The notes beneath the pieces were generated by a model. It worked only from the letters and a program-made list of their open reading frames with translations. It was not told the origin of the DNA and searched no databases. Below, piece after piece: positions 32,333 through 44,441 of a stretch of DNA of 64,000 nucleotides. This DNA is from Magnaporthiopsis rhizophila (taxonomy: Eukaryota > Ascomycota > Sordariomycetes > Magnaporthales > Magnaporthaceae). Made by a program: the position numbers and the translations under genes. How positions within the stretch are numbered: the first letter of the stretch is position 1; each line of letters starts with the position of its first letter. The stretch covers positions 1-64,000 of the forward strand of contig PYSS01000077.1 in the NCBI GenBank assembly GCA_003049465.1. The letters are read 5' to 3'.

Positions 32333-34072
32333 TATAGACATGGGCTGCTGCCGCGGCCTCTTACCCCTTCTCCTTGTTCCCTTCTTTTTAGACGTTCTGC
32401 GCGCTGCCTCGCACGATCGTTTGAGATACCCTGTCTCTCTAGTTCTGGACGCTTATCGCCTCCCTGTGCGCACATTCCCTCTTTCAACCAAAACTGGTCC
32501 TGGAAGAACCAGATTGGTTGAGAACAACAGAAACCACGGTTTGTTTTTTTGGGTACCTACTATAGAGAGGAGGAAAACAAAAAGCATGACGCGCTCACAT
32601 TTTCCCACTGAGTTCTTCTTGCACCCAACAACTTTTCTTGTTTATTGTTTTACAGTTCCACCCTGCCCATGTTCGTCTGCAAAGGTGGAATTGGGTTTCT
32701 GGGAAAAAACACCTTTGCCCCTTATTCATGACGCTCTTTGTCCGACCATTTACTTTGTACCATTGTACCATATTCTTCACTGTATATATATATATATCGT
32801 GACCACTTTCAAGCCTTCTGGATGAATTTGTCTAGGTGGCTTGATTTCAGCAAACCAAAAACGCAATAAACGCGGTTCTTTGCAGGCTGGATGAACTCTG
32901 CGCATTTGGGTATGGTATTTTCCTGATGTTTGTGCCACCTTGGGTCCCCGGGTCTCTTCCCATCCTTAGATGTGTCCCCAGTATTTGGAACGGTCAAGGC
33001 ACTGCCATTACTCCCAACCCGCGACCCCGACACCGACTTCCCGTGAAGGGTTTGCGTCTGGACCTCACTCCCCCTGGTCAATGCCTCCAGCTGTTCCAAA
33101 CCTTTGTCGCTGCACAGAGAGTCCGCGTGGTCCTCCCACGGTGCGGTTGTTCGATGACGTGGTGGACAACAAAGATCACATGCAGCTTTCTTTTTCTCCC
33201 TTGGTCACCTTGCTGTTGTTTTGTTGACTCTGCTTTCCCGCCTGCGTCACCGGATTGGCGACCCCAACATGAGCAACGAAAAAGGGACTTTCTGACATGG
33301 CGTGGTTTGGGTATTGCCCCACCCCACCCTCGCCTGTCTCCGAACGGCAATGCATGTAGCCGTCCACCCTGCCCCTAGGCCATGCTTGCCTTGCGCTCAG
33401 GGAGTCCAGACTAGCGACCTTCCATCCCTGCCGGCTGATCTTGAACCGCGAGTGAATTCCCCGTCAGCCGGAACGGAGCGGCAACACACATACATGGCCC
33501 GCGCAACCGCGCCTTACTGTCCAGCTCGGGGATGCCGTGCGACCTTCAGCCCAGCGCACACCGAACCCACTGCAAGCCCCTTGTTTTAGTGTGGTTGGAC
33601 ACGGCTACGGCCGGAGCTATTTTGTGAGACGGAAAAGAAAAAAAGGGAAAACGCGGGGTTCCTGTCCTCGTGCACTCGTAGTAATGCAGTTCTCGGACGT
33701 GGGGAAGAGCCGGATCACGGAGCCAAAGCAGGTATACGGGGTGGGTGAAGCCTGTGAGCCCAGGATCAGCATTAGGATTGACGTGTCGAAGGATGGCCAA
33801 GTATGACCGGTATATCTAGATGTACATAGATACGGAAGATATAGAAGAAACGAGAGAAATCCGAGATAAAAAAAAAATGACCCGAAGAAAAAGAATAGAA
33901 AGATTTTTGTCGCGAAGTATGGAGCACGCCCGGTCCCTGACCCCAACACCAAAGCTCCCAGTATCCATTCCAGCCGTCCTGTCGTCGTAATGAAACGTAG
34001 AAGAGAAGAGAGTTCGGTGTAGTAACCCGAAAAAAAAAGAAATCCAAATCTGTCTCATGCCATAGCCGTTCT
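32177..34072. other. 1.9-kb intergenic region
   Basis: 3' flank of the secreted protein gene and 3' flank of the GCN2 gene (minus). It has a T39 run at 32291-32329 followed by TATATATA, and a second TATATATATATATA near 32780. No gene was recognised. Confidence 0.55.
32291..32329. repeat. Poly-T tract (39 nt)
   Basis: A pure T run about 115 bp downstream of the stop codon of the small secreted protein, directly followed by a TA repeat. Confidence 0.9.
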
Positions 34073-34649
34073 TCACTCGGCAAGATCGTAATAGAGGCAG
34101 CTCCCCGTGCGGAAATTGTAAACAAACGCAGGCATCGCCCGGACGCCACCGCCGCCACCGCCGCCAGGTGATGTAACCCCAAACGCCGCGCTTGAACCGG
34201 AACCGCCACCACCACCGCTGCCGCCGCCGGGGCTATCATATGAGCCGCCGCCGTAGCTCTCGGCTCCCATAAACGGCCCGGCTCCGGATCCCGCACCACC
34301 ACCACCACCACCGGCGCCCATGGTGGTCGCGGCGGCTGCACCACCGCCACCACCGCTCGTCGCCTCAGCCTTGAAGTTGTCGAGCATCTCGTGCACCTCG
34401 CGCATGTACTTGCGCTCCGACGTGCCGACGGCCTGCTCGGCGCGCCGCCACGACTCGGCGTCGGACAGAGCCGTCGACCGGATCAGGTCCATGACCGCGT
34501 CCGTCGTCTCGATGGCCGCCACGGGCCCCGTCAGGAAACCGGAAACCAGACGGGACGCGGCCGCCTGCGCCTGCTCGACCAGCGCCTGGCGGTTGGGCTT
34601 TTTGCTGCGCGTCTGTGCCATCAGCACGCGCACCTCCTGCTGCTTTATC

Positions 34650-34681
<32 letters not shown>

Positions 34682-37600
34682 GTGATAATGGTGGTGGTAG
34701 TGGATGTTGCTCGATCCCTCTGCGTAGTAGCCGTGGGATGCCGCCGCCGACTCGCGCTCGCGCATCTTCTCGGCCCGCAGCCACTGGCACAGCTGCGAGG
34801 GCGCCATGTCGGCGTCGGGCGCGGCGTCTTTGCGCCCCGGCGTCTTGACCTTGAGCATGTCGGGCTGCTTGACGATGACGTGCCAGCTGTGGCTGTCGTC
34901 GCGGTGCTTCGTCACCAGCTCCTCGGGCGAGCGCGCGTCGCGTGCCAGCTCGGCCGAGATGTCCTGCGCCCACAGCATCTGCAGCACGTCGATGCCGGCC
35001 GTCCGGAGCAGGGTCGGGTCGAAGCTGGCCACCAGGACATCGCACTTTTCTTCGCATTAGTATCGTTGTTCCTGGACATGGACACATAGACGACGGCTCC
35101 CCGTACTGCTTACTCGCTTGGTGACAAAGACGCCCTGGGCCTCCTCGGCCGCCCGCTTCCTGAGCACCGCCTTGCTGGCACCCGTGGCCGTGACGGCCGC
35201 CTGGGCCAGTCGCTCCCAGTTGAAGCCGAAGCCGACGGCGTGGCGCTCCTCGAACTGCGTGCTGATACGCGGCCGCTGCTCCCTGACGAGCGCGTCGTAC
35301 CGCCCGCCGGCCGCGAAGATCTCCTTGCTGCTGCGCCTGTCGAACAGGCACGAGAACATGATGCCGCCCGCGAAGAAGACCTCATTCCAGCTCCACAGCG
35401 GCACGATGTACATCTTGGTGCGCACGCCAAACCGCTTGCAATATTCCGACATCTCCTTAAGGTGGGCCAGGGTGGGAGATGCAAGCTGGAAGTGGTTGGT
35501 GCGCTGAAAGATTGTCTTGAGCTGGGCCGATACCTTGCTGGGCGTGTCTGTGTATAATTGCCAGGATCAGTCACACCGCTAACCTCAACGGATATGCCAA
35601 TATTCCAGAGAAACAATGGGAAATGGATTTTTTTGCCTACCCCTGAAGTCAAACTTCTGCAGCTCGTCCACGGTCGTGGTCGACACGCCGGCCGAGCGAA
35701 GCTCCGACTTGATCTTTGTCCAAGTCACACCCCTAATGTTGAGCTTGCTCAACGTGTCGGCCACCTTGCGCGTGGCGGCCGGCTCGACGCCGCAGAAGTC
35801 AAAGATGTGCCGCAGCAGCTCCGAGTGGCCGACGTGGTAGCACATCTGGCCGGGCGACAGCGACGGGAAGCCGGCCACGATCTCGTCCAGCACCTTGATG
35901 GCCTCAGCCTCCTTAAGCGCCAGGTCCAGCACGTCGTCCGTCACCACGTCGAAGTGCACCTCGCCGAACGTGTGCGGCTGCCCGCCGCTGGGCTTGTCGC
36001 GGAAGACTGTGCCGAACGAGTACGACCGCGGCACCAGGCTCGCCGACGACGTGCACTTGGCCAGCACCCTGGCGTTGCCCATCATCAGGTCGTACGGCAT
36101 CTGGAGCAGGGCGCCGTGGCTGTCGACCACGCGCACCGTGTTCTGGATGTACAGCGGCGACGGCGGGTAGAGGCCGCTCCTGTGCACCTCGACGGCCCCG
36201 TGGCGGCGGAAGATGGAGACGAGGGCGTCTTTGGCGGCGACGAGGCGCATGAGCTCGGCCGGTCCCTTGCTGACGGCGTTCAGATCCCAGGTGTAGTCCT
36301 TTGTCTGGTCGACGGGCCGTTTGAAGAGGTACGACACGTAGTTTTGATAGTCGACGCTGTTTGGGTCTTCCAGGCTGGCCAGGACCTGCTTTATCGCATC
36401 GCCCTCCATCTCGACGGGAACGAGCCCGCTTCGCAGCAGCTCCTTGGCCGACGGCCTTGCCTCAGGCGAGTGGTTGACCAGCGAAAGCACAATCTGGCTC
36501 GGCTTCTTTTCTGTTGGGCGAAAGTCGGCGGGCAGCGCCGGCGCGGCTCCCCGGAGCCTTTCAAAGGCTATAGCCCGCTCCATGCCCAGCATCGGCGGGT
36601 AGCACATCTCAAAGAAGATGATGCCGAGGGCGTACATGTCGCACTTGGACGTGTACGTGCCCTTGGCCCCTGACCGGACCTCGGGGGCGAGGTAGGTCGA
36701 GGTGCCGATGCTCCGCGTCATGTCGCCCGCGTCCACGTCGGCGGCCGCCGCGCCCGAGTTCTTATCAGCGGCGCGCATGCCGGCCGTGGCCAAGCCAAAG
36801 TCGCCGATCTTGACCGTGTTAGTGCCGTCCGGGCCGACTTTGATGAAGATGTTCTCGGGCTTCAGGTCTCGGTGCACAATGTTCAAGCCGTGGATGTGCT
36901 GCATGCCCTCGAGGATCTGACGGAACAGTCGCCAAATCTCGTTCATCTCGTCCGATAAGTTGTTTGCTATGAGATCGCGCAGAGTCTAGCGAGAAGTTAG
37001 AGGGGCTCATAGTCGGAAGAAAGGGGGTAGGGAGAAGGACAAAACACTTACCCGCTTCTCGCAGTATTCCATCACGATAAAAATCACCTTGTTGGGCTGC
37101 CGCTGGCTACGACGGCTCCTGCGAGGCGGAGGAATACGTCTGACGCTACCCTCCGACTCGCTCTCTTCCTCTTCGGAGTGATCTTCATCGTCATCGTCAT
37201 CTTCATCCTCATCTTCGTCGTCGTCGTCGTCGTCGTCGTCGTCCTCATCGTCTTCGTCATCGTCACCATCTTCCTCCTCATCCTTGTCGTCGCCGTGTTC
37301 GGTGGCCGCGTCGTCATTATCAGAATCGAACCCAAACTCTATACCGTGCCGGCTAGACGAGACAAAGTCCAGCGCTCCGTGGCTCGGTCCAAACTCGAGA
37401 GTGGATCCTACGTCCCGCGAGGACATCCCTCCAGAGAGGTAGCCGCTCGAGGTCCCATTGCTTGACTCGGGGCCATCGACGATGATATCCTCGATCCAGG
37501 CGCCGTAATAGCGGACGACAGACGGGTGGCTCATCCTGCTGAAGACGGCGATCTCGCTGACGACGGGCGTGAGGCTTTCGTCGGCCCGCACGCGAATCTT

Positions 37601-39481
37601 CTTGACGGCGTACACAACACTCTCCACGACATTGCGTGCCTTGACGACTTCGCCGAACCCGCCCTTGCCAAGCCGGCTCTCCTCGATCCACTCGCGCGCC
37701 CACCGAGACGGGATTGCGGCGGCGCTGTGGCCCATGGAGCCTTGCCGTGCTCGCGGCCCAGGATAGCGCGGGATAGAGGCCGAGTCTGACAGCACGGCCG
37801 ACGTGTCCTCAGCCAGGACGCTGGCGTTGGTTGCCAGGAAGTGATTCGAGGCAAGGTCGAAAGCGCGTTTACGCTTTGCCGGCTCCGCGTTGAAGAAGTT
37901 GGACACCAGCTCGTCCAGCTCGGTCGAGAGCGACAGGGACGCCTTGAGATCGTTGGGCGACTGGTATCTCTGAGGCACGTCGAGGCCAAAGACGGTCTGC
38001 AGGAACATGACGCCAAAGTCCCAGATGTCCGTCTTCTGCGTGTAGTGCGGCTTTGCCGTGCCCGCAATCTCCGGAGCAAACCAGTACGCCGACTTGGCCT
38101 CCCGCATCGACGGCACCGCCCGGGTGCTGTGGCAAATGTCGTGGATCTCCTTCTGGAAACCGGCATCGGCCAGCTTGGGCGTGATGGAGCCGCTGGCGTC
38201 GCGGAACAGCAGAACATTGCCCGGATGGATGCTCTTGTGCACCACACCGCTGGTGTGCAGAAAGTTCAGGCCCTCGAGCAGGTCCCTGGTCCAGCTCCGC
38301 ACCTTGTCGATGCTGATGTCGCCCGCGACCTCGAGTAGGTCCTGGAGAGAGCCACGCTCCGTAAAGGGCGTAAGGATGCTGACGGTCCAGTCCGACGAAG
38401 AGGAGGTCCCAGCCCCTGAGGTTTCGCCACTCCTCTCCATGCGGAATTCCATAACGTCCAGGAGATTGCTGTGGCGATCCTTCTTGACTTGCTCGAGCTG
38501 TGACTCGAGCAACTGCAGCTGCTTCTTGAACTGGGCGGTGTCCTTACCACCACACTTCAGCTCGGCCTGCTTCAGAGCAAGATTTGGTTGGGCAGGGCCG
38601 GAAGCGAGCACAGGGCGCACAAGGTAGATGCTAGAGATGGGCCCAGCCCGGAAGAGCGTCCTCCCTACGACGGCATTGAAGCGCGAATCGTTTCCTGCCG
38701 CATCGACCAGCCTGCATTGCTGGTCGAACACAATGACGGCAGCATCTGAAGCATCATCAATGGCGCGGTCTGGAGGCATCTGGCTGCTCTTGTTCTTCTT
38801 GCGGATCTCCAGCTTCTTTGCACGTTGGCGGTTCATCTCATCCTCGACTCTGCTGCTCAGGACGCGCTCTTCCTCTTTGGTCTCTTCAAGGCGCTTTTGC
38901 TCCTCGCGACGCCGCTCCTCCTCGGCCTGGCGAGCTAGCTCGGCCTCGTGGGCAGCACGCTCTTCTTCAAGCGACGGCAGCTCCAACCCTTGAGCCTTGG
39001 CCTTGGCTGCTTCCTCCAGAATATCTCTGATACCCTCGACGATGACATCAATCATGACCTCTTCCCGCTTGGCGAAGGCCTTGGGCTCCCTCTCGATATA
39101 CTTTTGTATCTTGAAGAGCGTGGACGCCAGCAGGCCGTCACAGTCTTTGAGGGTCAGAATAGGGGTCGACTTGGGATAGGTGGCAGTCAGAATAACGCCC
39201 AACTTGACGCTGACTTCGTCGTCTGATGGGGCCCTGATGTGAATGTCGAACTTTGGCTCTGCCTTCTTCCAGGCACCACGCGGGGCCTCCGGCTCGACGA
39301 GGTCGCCAGCGTAGACGGCTCGGAGCACCGTCAACTCGTTCTCTTGCATCTCCTCATACTGAGTTGTGGGATTGCTTGGTCCACCGGCGGCCGGCTTGAG
39401 ACCGGGGAAGCTCTTGTCTTCATTGGTCTTGGTTCGAAGACGCTGCTGCTGGCCCTTGGCCGCGGGTTGTTTGCCTGTCAT
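34073..39481 (-). CDS. GCN2: eIF2-alpha kinase GCN2 (cpc-3 in Neurospora)
   Basis: Complement(34073..35044, 35114..35547, 35641..36985, 37052..39481) gives 1726 residues. Domains in order: RWD domain (about 40-160) for GCN1 binding; a charged coiled segment (EEERAAHEAELARQAEEERR); a pseudokinase (about 260-560) with VVHKSIHPGN in place of the catalytic HRD; the true kinase from GKGGFGEVVKARN (about 607), with an acidic insert (about 730-765) typical of eIF2 kinases, HRDLKPENIF (about 847) and DFGLAT; a HisRS-like domain (about 1040-1400); and a C-terminal dimer/ribosome-binding region. It phosphorylates eIF2-alpha when uncharged tRNA accumulates and so activates the GCN4/cpc-1 response. Unusual features are a polyglutamine run (about 1525-1535) and a long Gly/Ser-rich segment (about 1630-1700) inside the C-terminal domain. 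It is divergent from the cut12-domain gene. Confidence 0.96.
34645..34682 (-). repeat. Polyglutamine-coding CAG/CAA repeat in GCN2
   Basis: About eleven consecutive Gln codons, preceded on the protein by HYHHHYH. It sits in the C-terminal region of GCN2, where length variation between strains would be expected. Confidence 0.85.
37200..37262 (-). repeat. Acidic Asp/Glu-coding trinucleotide repeat in GCN2
   Basis: GAC/GAT/GAG/GAA repeats code a run of D and E within the kinase insert between the N-lobe strands. Confidence 0.85.
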
Positions 39482-40735
39482 TGTGATGAGGGCAGCCGCT
39501 GCTCATGGCCGGTACTTGCGAATGGGTTCAGGGCACTGGACGATCGTCTATATCTCCCTCGAGCATGTTGAGATAGAAAGGTCAGCAGGTAGGTGGGTGG
39601 TAGATGCTGTTTGTAGTTGACGATAAGTTGTAACTCGTATGGCCAACTATCTAGAGGGAGCTCACAGCCTGGACAGGCTGCGGCGATCTAGCACACAGAC
39701 GGAGGGATCATAGCCTTGATAGGGTTGATGAATTAAGCAGCGTGAGATGATGGGAGATGAAGGGAGGAGAGGTTCTATGACTCCACTGGCACCATGTATG
39801 CACTGGCTTTCACCTTTCAATCTCCAAGCCAGCGGCATGGCGGGGCACAGACAGCTTGATTCCCTGATAGGCAGGGTATTTGGACACGGTGCGGGGCAGC
39901 TAAGGCCAGGGCGAATTAGACAGTGTCTAGTCAAAGACGTCGTTATATAGCGAGCCACTAAGGAGGACGGGAAAGCAGAGAGAGGACCGAGATGCTTCAA
40001 ATGGAGATATGAGTTTGCACGGCAACTCCCAATCAACAGGGGCACAGAATCGGAAGGCCAACGAATCGACACATAAGGCGACAGGAGCAAGGGGAAAGAA
40101 ATAAAGCTTTTGCGGAAGTGACTCCGAAGGCGTATCAATGGCAAACTCTGCTGCGCCTCCCACGTTGTGACTACCTATACGATCCGGAATATTTACAAGG
40201 ATTGAAGCGGTGGTGCTCCCTCATCAAGGAGCTAATGCGGGCGCTGCGCAGGGCGTGGACAGGGCGGTCTGGTTGTCTGCAAGATTGATGCATGTTGGCT
40301 GTCTTACTTTCGAATCAGAGCCAGTGACGCCCTGCAGGGCAAGCAATTGTATTGGTGGGTTGCTTTTCAGCCTCTGGCAGATGCAGGCTGACCGTGCCAA
40401 ATGGAGGCGGACTGTGGTCGCACCGTGCCTGGTCGTGTCCCACGTCCCCACTGGCCTCGACGCGCTTCTCCAGCTGCGGGGCTGTCAAGTAAACAATCGG
40501 GCTCGGCTACAGCGCGACCAGCCAGCAGGATCCCTGCTTCTGGCCCTGCCTCACATACCGCCAGCAGCGAAATCGTCAAACGGCTTCGGGAGAGCAAGTT
40601 CGACAACCCAAGTCGGCTCATTTTGGACATTGCAATATCAATACAACAGCAGGCGCATTTCTTTCTTTTCCGTACCCTGCATGTTTAGCGATCTTTATCC
40701 AACAGAGCCACGACGACGACAACGTCCCGGGCAGA
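39482..40735. promoter_or_regulatory. Divergent promoter region GCN2 / cut12-domain gene
   Basis: 1254 bp separate the two start codons. GCAGGTAGGTGGGTGG lies at about 39585. Short ORFs are not supported as genes. No GCN4-type TGACTCA site was noticed here in a visual scan. Confidence 0.5.
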
Positions 40736-43559
40736 ATGCTCGGCTGGATGTTGAATCGCGGAGGGCGCGCGTCAGAAGCTCCAGGTTGGTTCTGCCTCGT
40801 CCTTTTTGCATGTGCTTTTAACGGCCCCTCTGCGTGGAAACCGGCTGACGATTCGACTCCCTTCAGATGACACCTTGATCGACCAGCCAGACACACCTGC
40901 GCCCGTCTTTGCCGCCCGTGCCCTGAAGTCTGCTCTCTTCGGCACTCCAGCGCCCGCCGCCACGACGAGGTCAGAGAAGTCCAAAAAACAACAACAGACC
41001 GCCAACGCCGCATCCAAACCCTCCGCAAACGCGCCGACCCTGGGCACACCCGCCAAACAGCGTCCCCAGAGCATCCTGCTCACCCCCGGAGTCGGCACGG
41101 CGCGTCGGAAGCGCGTGTCCTTTGGTCAAGATGTCGCCCCCGCGGACGGCAAGAATGGAAGCAAAAGCGGCCTGCCAGACGACTGCCCTGGGAAGTTCCC
41201 CAGCCCCTGGGTGGCGTCCGCCCAGGCCGACGACGGGGAGGATTCGACAGCCGCCCGGCGACCCCGAACGTCCCTGACCGAGAAGCTGGAAAACTCCCGC
41301 AAATTCAAGCCACAGCCCCGACAACAGGATGCCGATGGCAACAAAGCGAAGCCCGCGCCCGCCACCAACATATTTTCCACCAAGAGCAACACGGAGGAAA
41401 GAGCATCGGATGCGGCCGAGGCCATATGGGAGGACGATGACGACCAGCCCGACGCGTCGGACCGCGAGCGGGACGTCACAGTCGATCTCAACGAGCCGTG
41501 CTCGGGCTCGGGCCGGTTCTGGAAGAGCGAGTACACGCGGTACCACGACGAGGCGCGCGCCGAGATGGAGAAGCTGGTCCGATACAAGAATCTAGCCAAG
41601 TCGTATGCCAAGATCAAGGATGGCGAGGCCCTCGAGCTGAACAAGCGCCTGAGCGAGGAGCAAGCCAAGGTCGCCGCCATGGAAACTCAGGTCGCGGAGC
41701 TGACGCGCCGCATTGCGAAGAGTCACATGAGTGGAAACGGCGGCGGCGGTGCCAACGATGAAGGGGATCAAGCCGAGATCCTCAGGGATCTCACTAGGCA
41801 GGCGACGCTAGCCACGCAGTATCGAACTCAAGTTAAGGAGCTAGAGGCGATCATCAAAGAGGGCCAGGCTGCTGCTGCCGCCGGCTCGCCCGATCCAGAG
41901 ACGCCGAGGCGCAGGAACGGCAGCCGCGTCGTCTCACCGCGCTCAAACCAGGCGCTGATCGAGTCGCAGCGGCAGCTTAAGCGCGCGCGCGAGCAGGTCA
42001 GGGAGCTGGAGGGACTCAAGTCGGACCTGCGGGCCGTGGAGAGGCGTGTGGATGAGATGCAGTCCGCAAAGGAACGAGCCGAGGCCGAGCTGGACGAGTC
42101 CAAGGCCAAGGCCAAGGACGCGGCGGCCAAGCTGGCTGTCGTCGAGGAGCGGGCCCGGCGCAAGACCGAGGCTCTCGAGCAGCTTCAAGAGGACCACAGC
42201 AAACTTCGGGAGGAGTCCAGGAAGGCAGCCCGGGAGGCCAAGGCAGAGATAAGGGCCAAAAACGAGGAGATAGCGAGGCTCAAGAAGGCCCTCGAGAGCA
42301 ACAAACCAGATCCCATAGCAGCATGTCAGGCGGCATCGGAGCATAGCGATGATATCCCCACGCCATATACGCCGGGCCCGGCCGATGTGGACTGGACCGT
42401 CAACGTCACGCAGATGGAGCTGGAACAGGGTACTCCCAGCAGGATGGTGGGCCGGAGACACAAGGCTACAGAAGTGAGCCAGCCCGCGACGCCGTTGCGG
42501 GAGGAGCCACGGTCCAGGAGGCAGGCCAGAGCCCCGGTAGCAGTGACTTACGATGAGCCACCAAAGGCGCCCGCGGACGATGTACCAGTCGATATGGACG
42601 ATTCCACCCCGAGAGCAGGCCGGCGCGTGCCAAAATCGGACGACCCGCGGCCCACGGAGCGGCAGCAGCGGGCAAGTCGCAGAGTTACGACCAACGACGA
42701 GGATATTGATAAAGAGGATTGGACTCGGAGGCTGGATCAGATCAAACCAAATCTGGACACCCCACAACCCTCAGAACGGCGGGAGCGGGCGAGCCGGAGG
42801 ACGATGACGAGATCTGATGCGCCGGAGGAGGCCAAGCCAGCAGTGACACGCCATTTCAGACGGTCCTCGGCGGCCGCGAGCGACGATGAGGCACTGGGCG
42901 GCGGCGAATCAAGTCTCCGGGAACGTCTTCGTTCACATTCTCGCACGGCACAACGATTCTTCACAACCGCTGCAACAGCCACGGCGACCCGGTCGCGGCG
43001 CAGAAGAGATTCGGCCACGGGGTTGTCTGAACGGGAGGACCAAAACGAAGACGCAGTCGCGCACGGCGACGACGATGATCTCTTCAAGCCAAGACCGGTG
43101 CGTCACTCGGCCGACGCGGGCATGCTGGGAGGATCGACACCGCGCACCCGCCCCACGACCAGAAGGACATCATCATCGAGGCCAGACAGCTCCGTAGAGC
43201 CGTCTTCTCGGCCTGCCAACGCCGAGTTGGAGCGACGGACGACGCGAACGGCGCCCACTGCGACGAATTCTCGCGCCAAGGCACCACCACCACCACCAGT
43301 CCATCACGACGCAGACGAGGAGGAGCCGCAGATCGACCTGCTCGCGGACCGGTTCGCGCGACTCGGCGGTGGCACGGCCACCGCAAAGGCCGCACCTCGG
43401 ACCGAAGCCGTGTCCGACACTAGCATGGCGGCGACGGTCGGTAACACGACGCGGGGCACAACGCTGCCACCTGACCGACACGCGGCGGCGATGGCACGAC
43501 TGCAAAAGAGGAGAGAGGAGCGAAGGCGAGCTCTGGACAAGGAGAACATACGACCATGA
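40736..43559 (+). CDS. Cut12-domain spindle pole body protein
   Basis: Join(40736..40784, 40867..43559) gives 913 residues. The first exon codes only MLGWMLNRGGRASEAP, and the frame continues as DDTLIDQPDTPAP. After a low-complexity start containing KRVSFG, a possible phosphatase-docking (KVxF/RVSF-type) motif, the Cut12 domain appears at about residues 230-300 (RFWKSEYTRYHDEARAEMEK, LVRYKNLAKSYAKIKDGEAL). A long coiled coil follows to about residue 490, then a basic, Ser/Thr-Pro-rich tail with repeated RRERASRR-like segments. Fission yeast Cut12 is an integral spindle pole body component that promotes Plo1/CDC25 action at mitotic entry. A similar structural role is inferred here. The C-terminal half is probably disordered. 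Confidence 0.85.
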
Positions 43560-44441
43560 ACTGTGTCCTACGTCCTGTGGTCCTGTGATTTGATGTTTCT
43601 CTGGGGAACTTGCAGTGTAGCATTGTCCGAGGGTTAGAGTCCGGTTCTGTCTTTTTTCATTACCCCCATATTAGGTAATTCTTTTTGGCGTCGTCGAGGG
43701 ATCAGGCCGGGAGATGTTTTAGGATGGTTATGTACGTTTCGCATTGTTTGGTGTTTGGAGTACGAGGCCGGCCACAGTAATACCCACTTCATGGGGTTTG
43801 AAAGTACCGGTTTGTAGCATTTTATTCCTTTTTCTTCCTGGCGTTGAATGCATGCTGCAGGATCGAGGGGGTTCAGCATGGGTTTGGTTGGCCAACATGG
43901 GGCTGAAGAGATATATCCTGGGGTATTATTTTCTTGTTGATAACTTCCCCTCATGTACGCATCTTAGTGGCGAGCAATGGCGATATTCTGGCCTTTGCTT
44001 CTGCTGTATTTTGGTTTGGTCACGGGAGCATTTCATGCAGAGGGCGGCGCGCGTCACATGCCGGATGGATCGCACAAACCGTCAGTTCCGCGGACACCGG
44101 ATCGTATTCTTTGCATTCGAGTGGCAATAGCCGGGGTGTGGGGGAAGCTTGGCCTGCCGCGAGTTGCCTGCCGTGCTGCGGATGGATGAGTCGAGATGGA
44201 CGAGGGATCCAAAAAACCGCCTGATTGATGAAATATCCCCTGTCAAACATAACCCTCCTGACGTTTTTGACGCCGGGGCTGGGTGTTAACAACCAAAGAT
44301 GGACTTCTGCGGGGTTTGTTTAAATAGAAAGCCTGGGTAGATTGTTCCTTTCGATTTGTTTTTGAAAGAGAAAAGTTGAGGGTAAAGAAAAAGTTGGAAT
44401 TAAAGATTTAGTTTCTTGTGCTGTAAATTCGAATTCGAACC
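43560..44441. other. Intergenic region
   Basis: 3' flank of the cut12-domain gene and promoter of the UreF gene. It is AT-richer than the coding DNA, and no gene was recognised. Confidence 0.55.

Noticed and set aside
35558..36673. Plus-strand 371-codon ORF across the GCN2 kinase/HisRS region
   Set aside because: Antisense of conserved kinase and HisRS-like exons, with no domain of its own.
37200..37262. Trinucleotide repeat as a recombination hot spot or array
   Set aside because: It encodes the acidic insert expected in eIF2-alpha kinases, so a coding explanation suffices.
41943..42767. Minus-strand 274-codon ORF inside the cut12-domain gene
   Set aside because: Shadow of the coiled-coil and disordered region. 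No recognisable protein.
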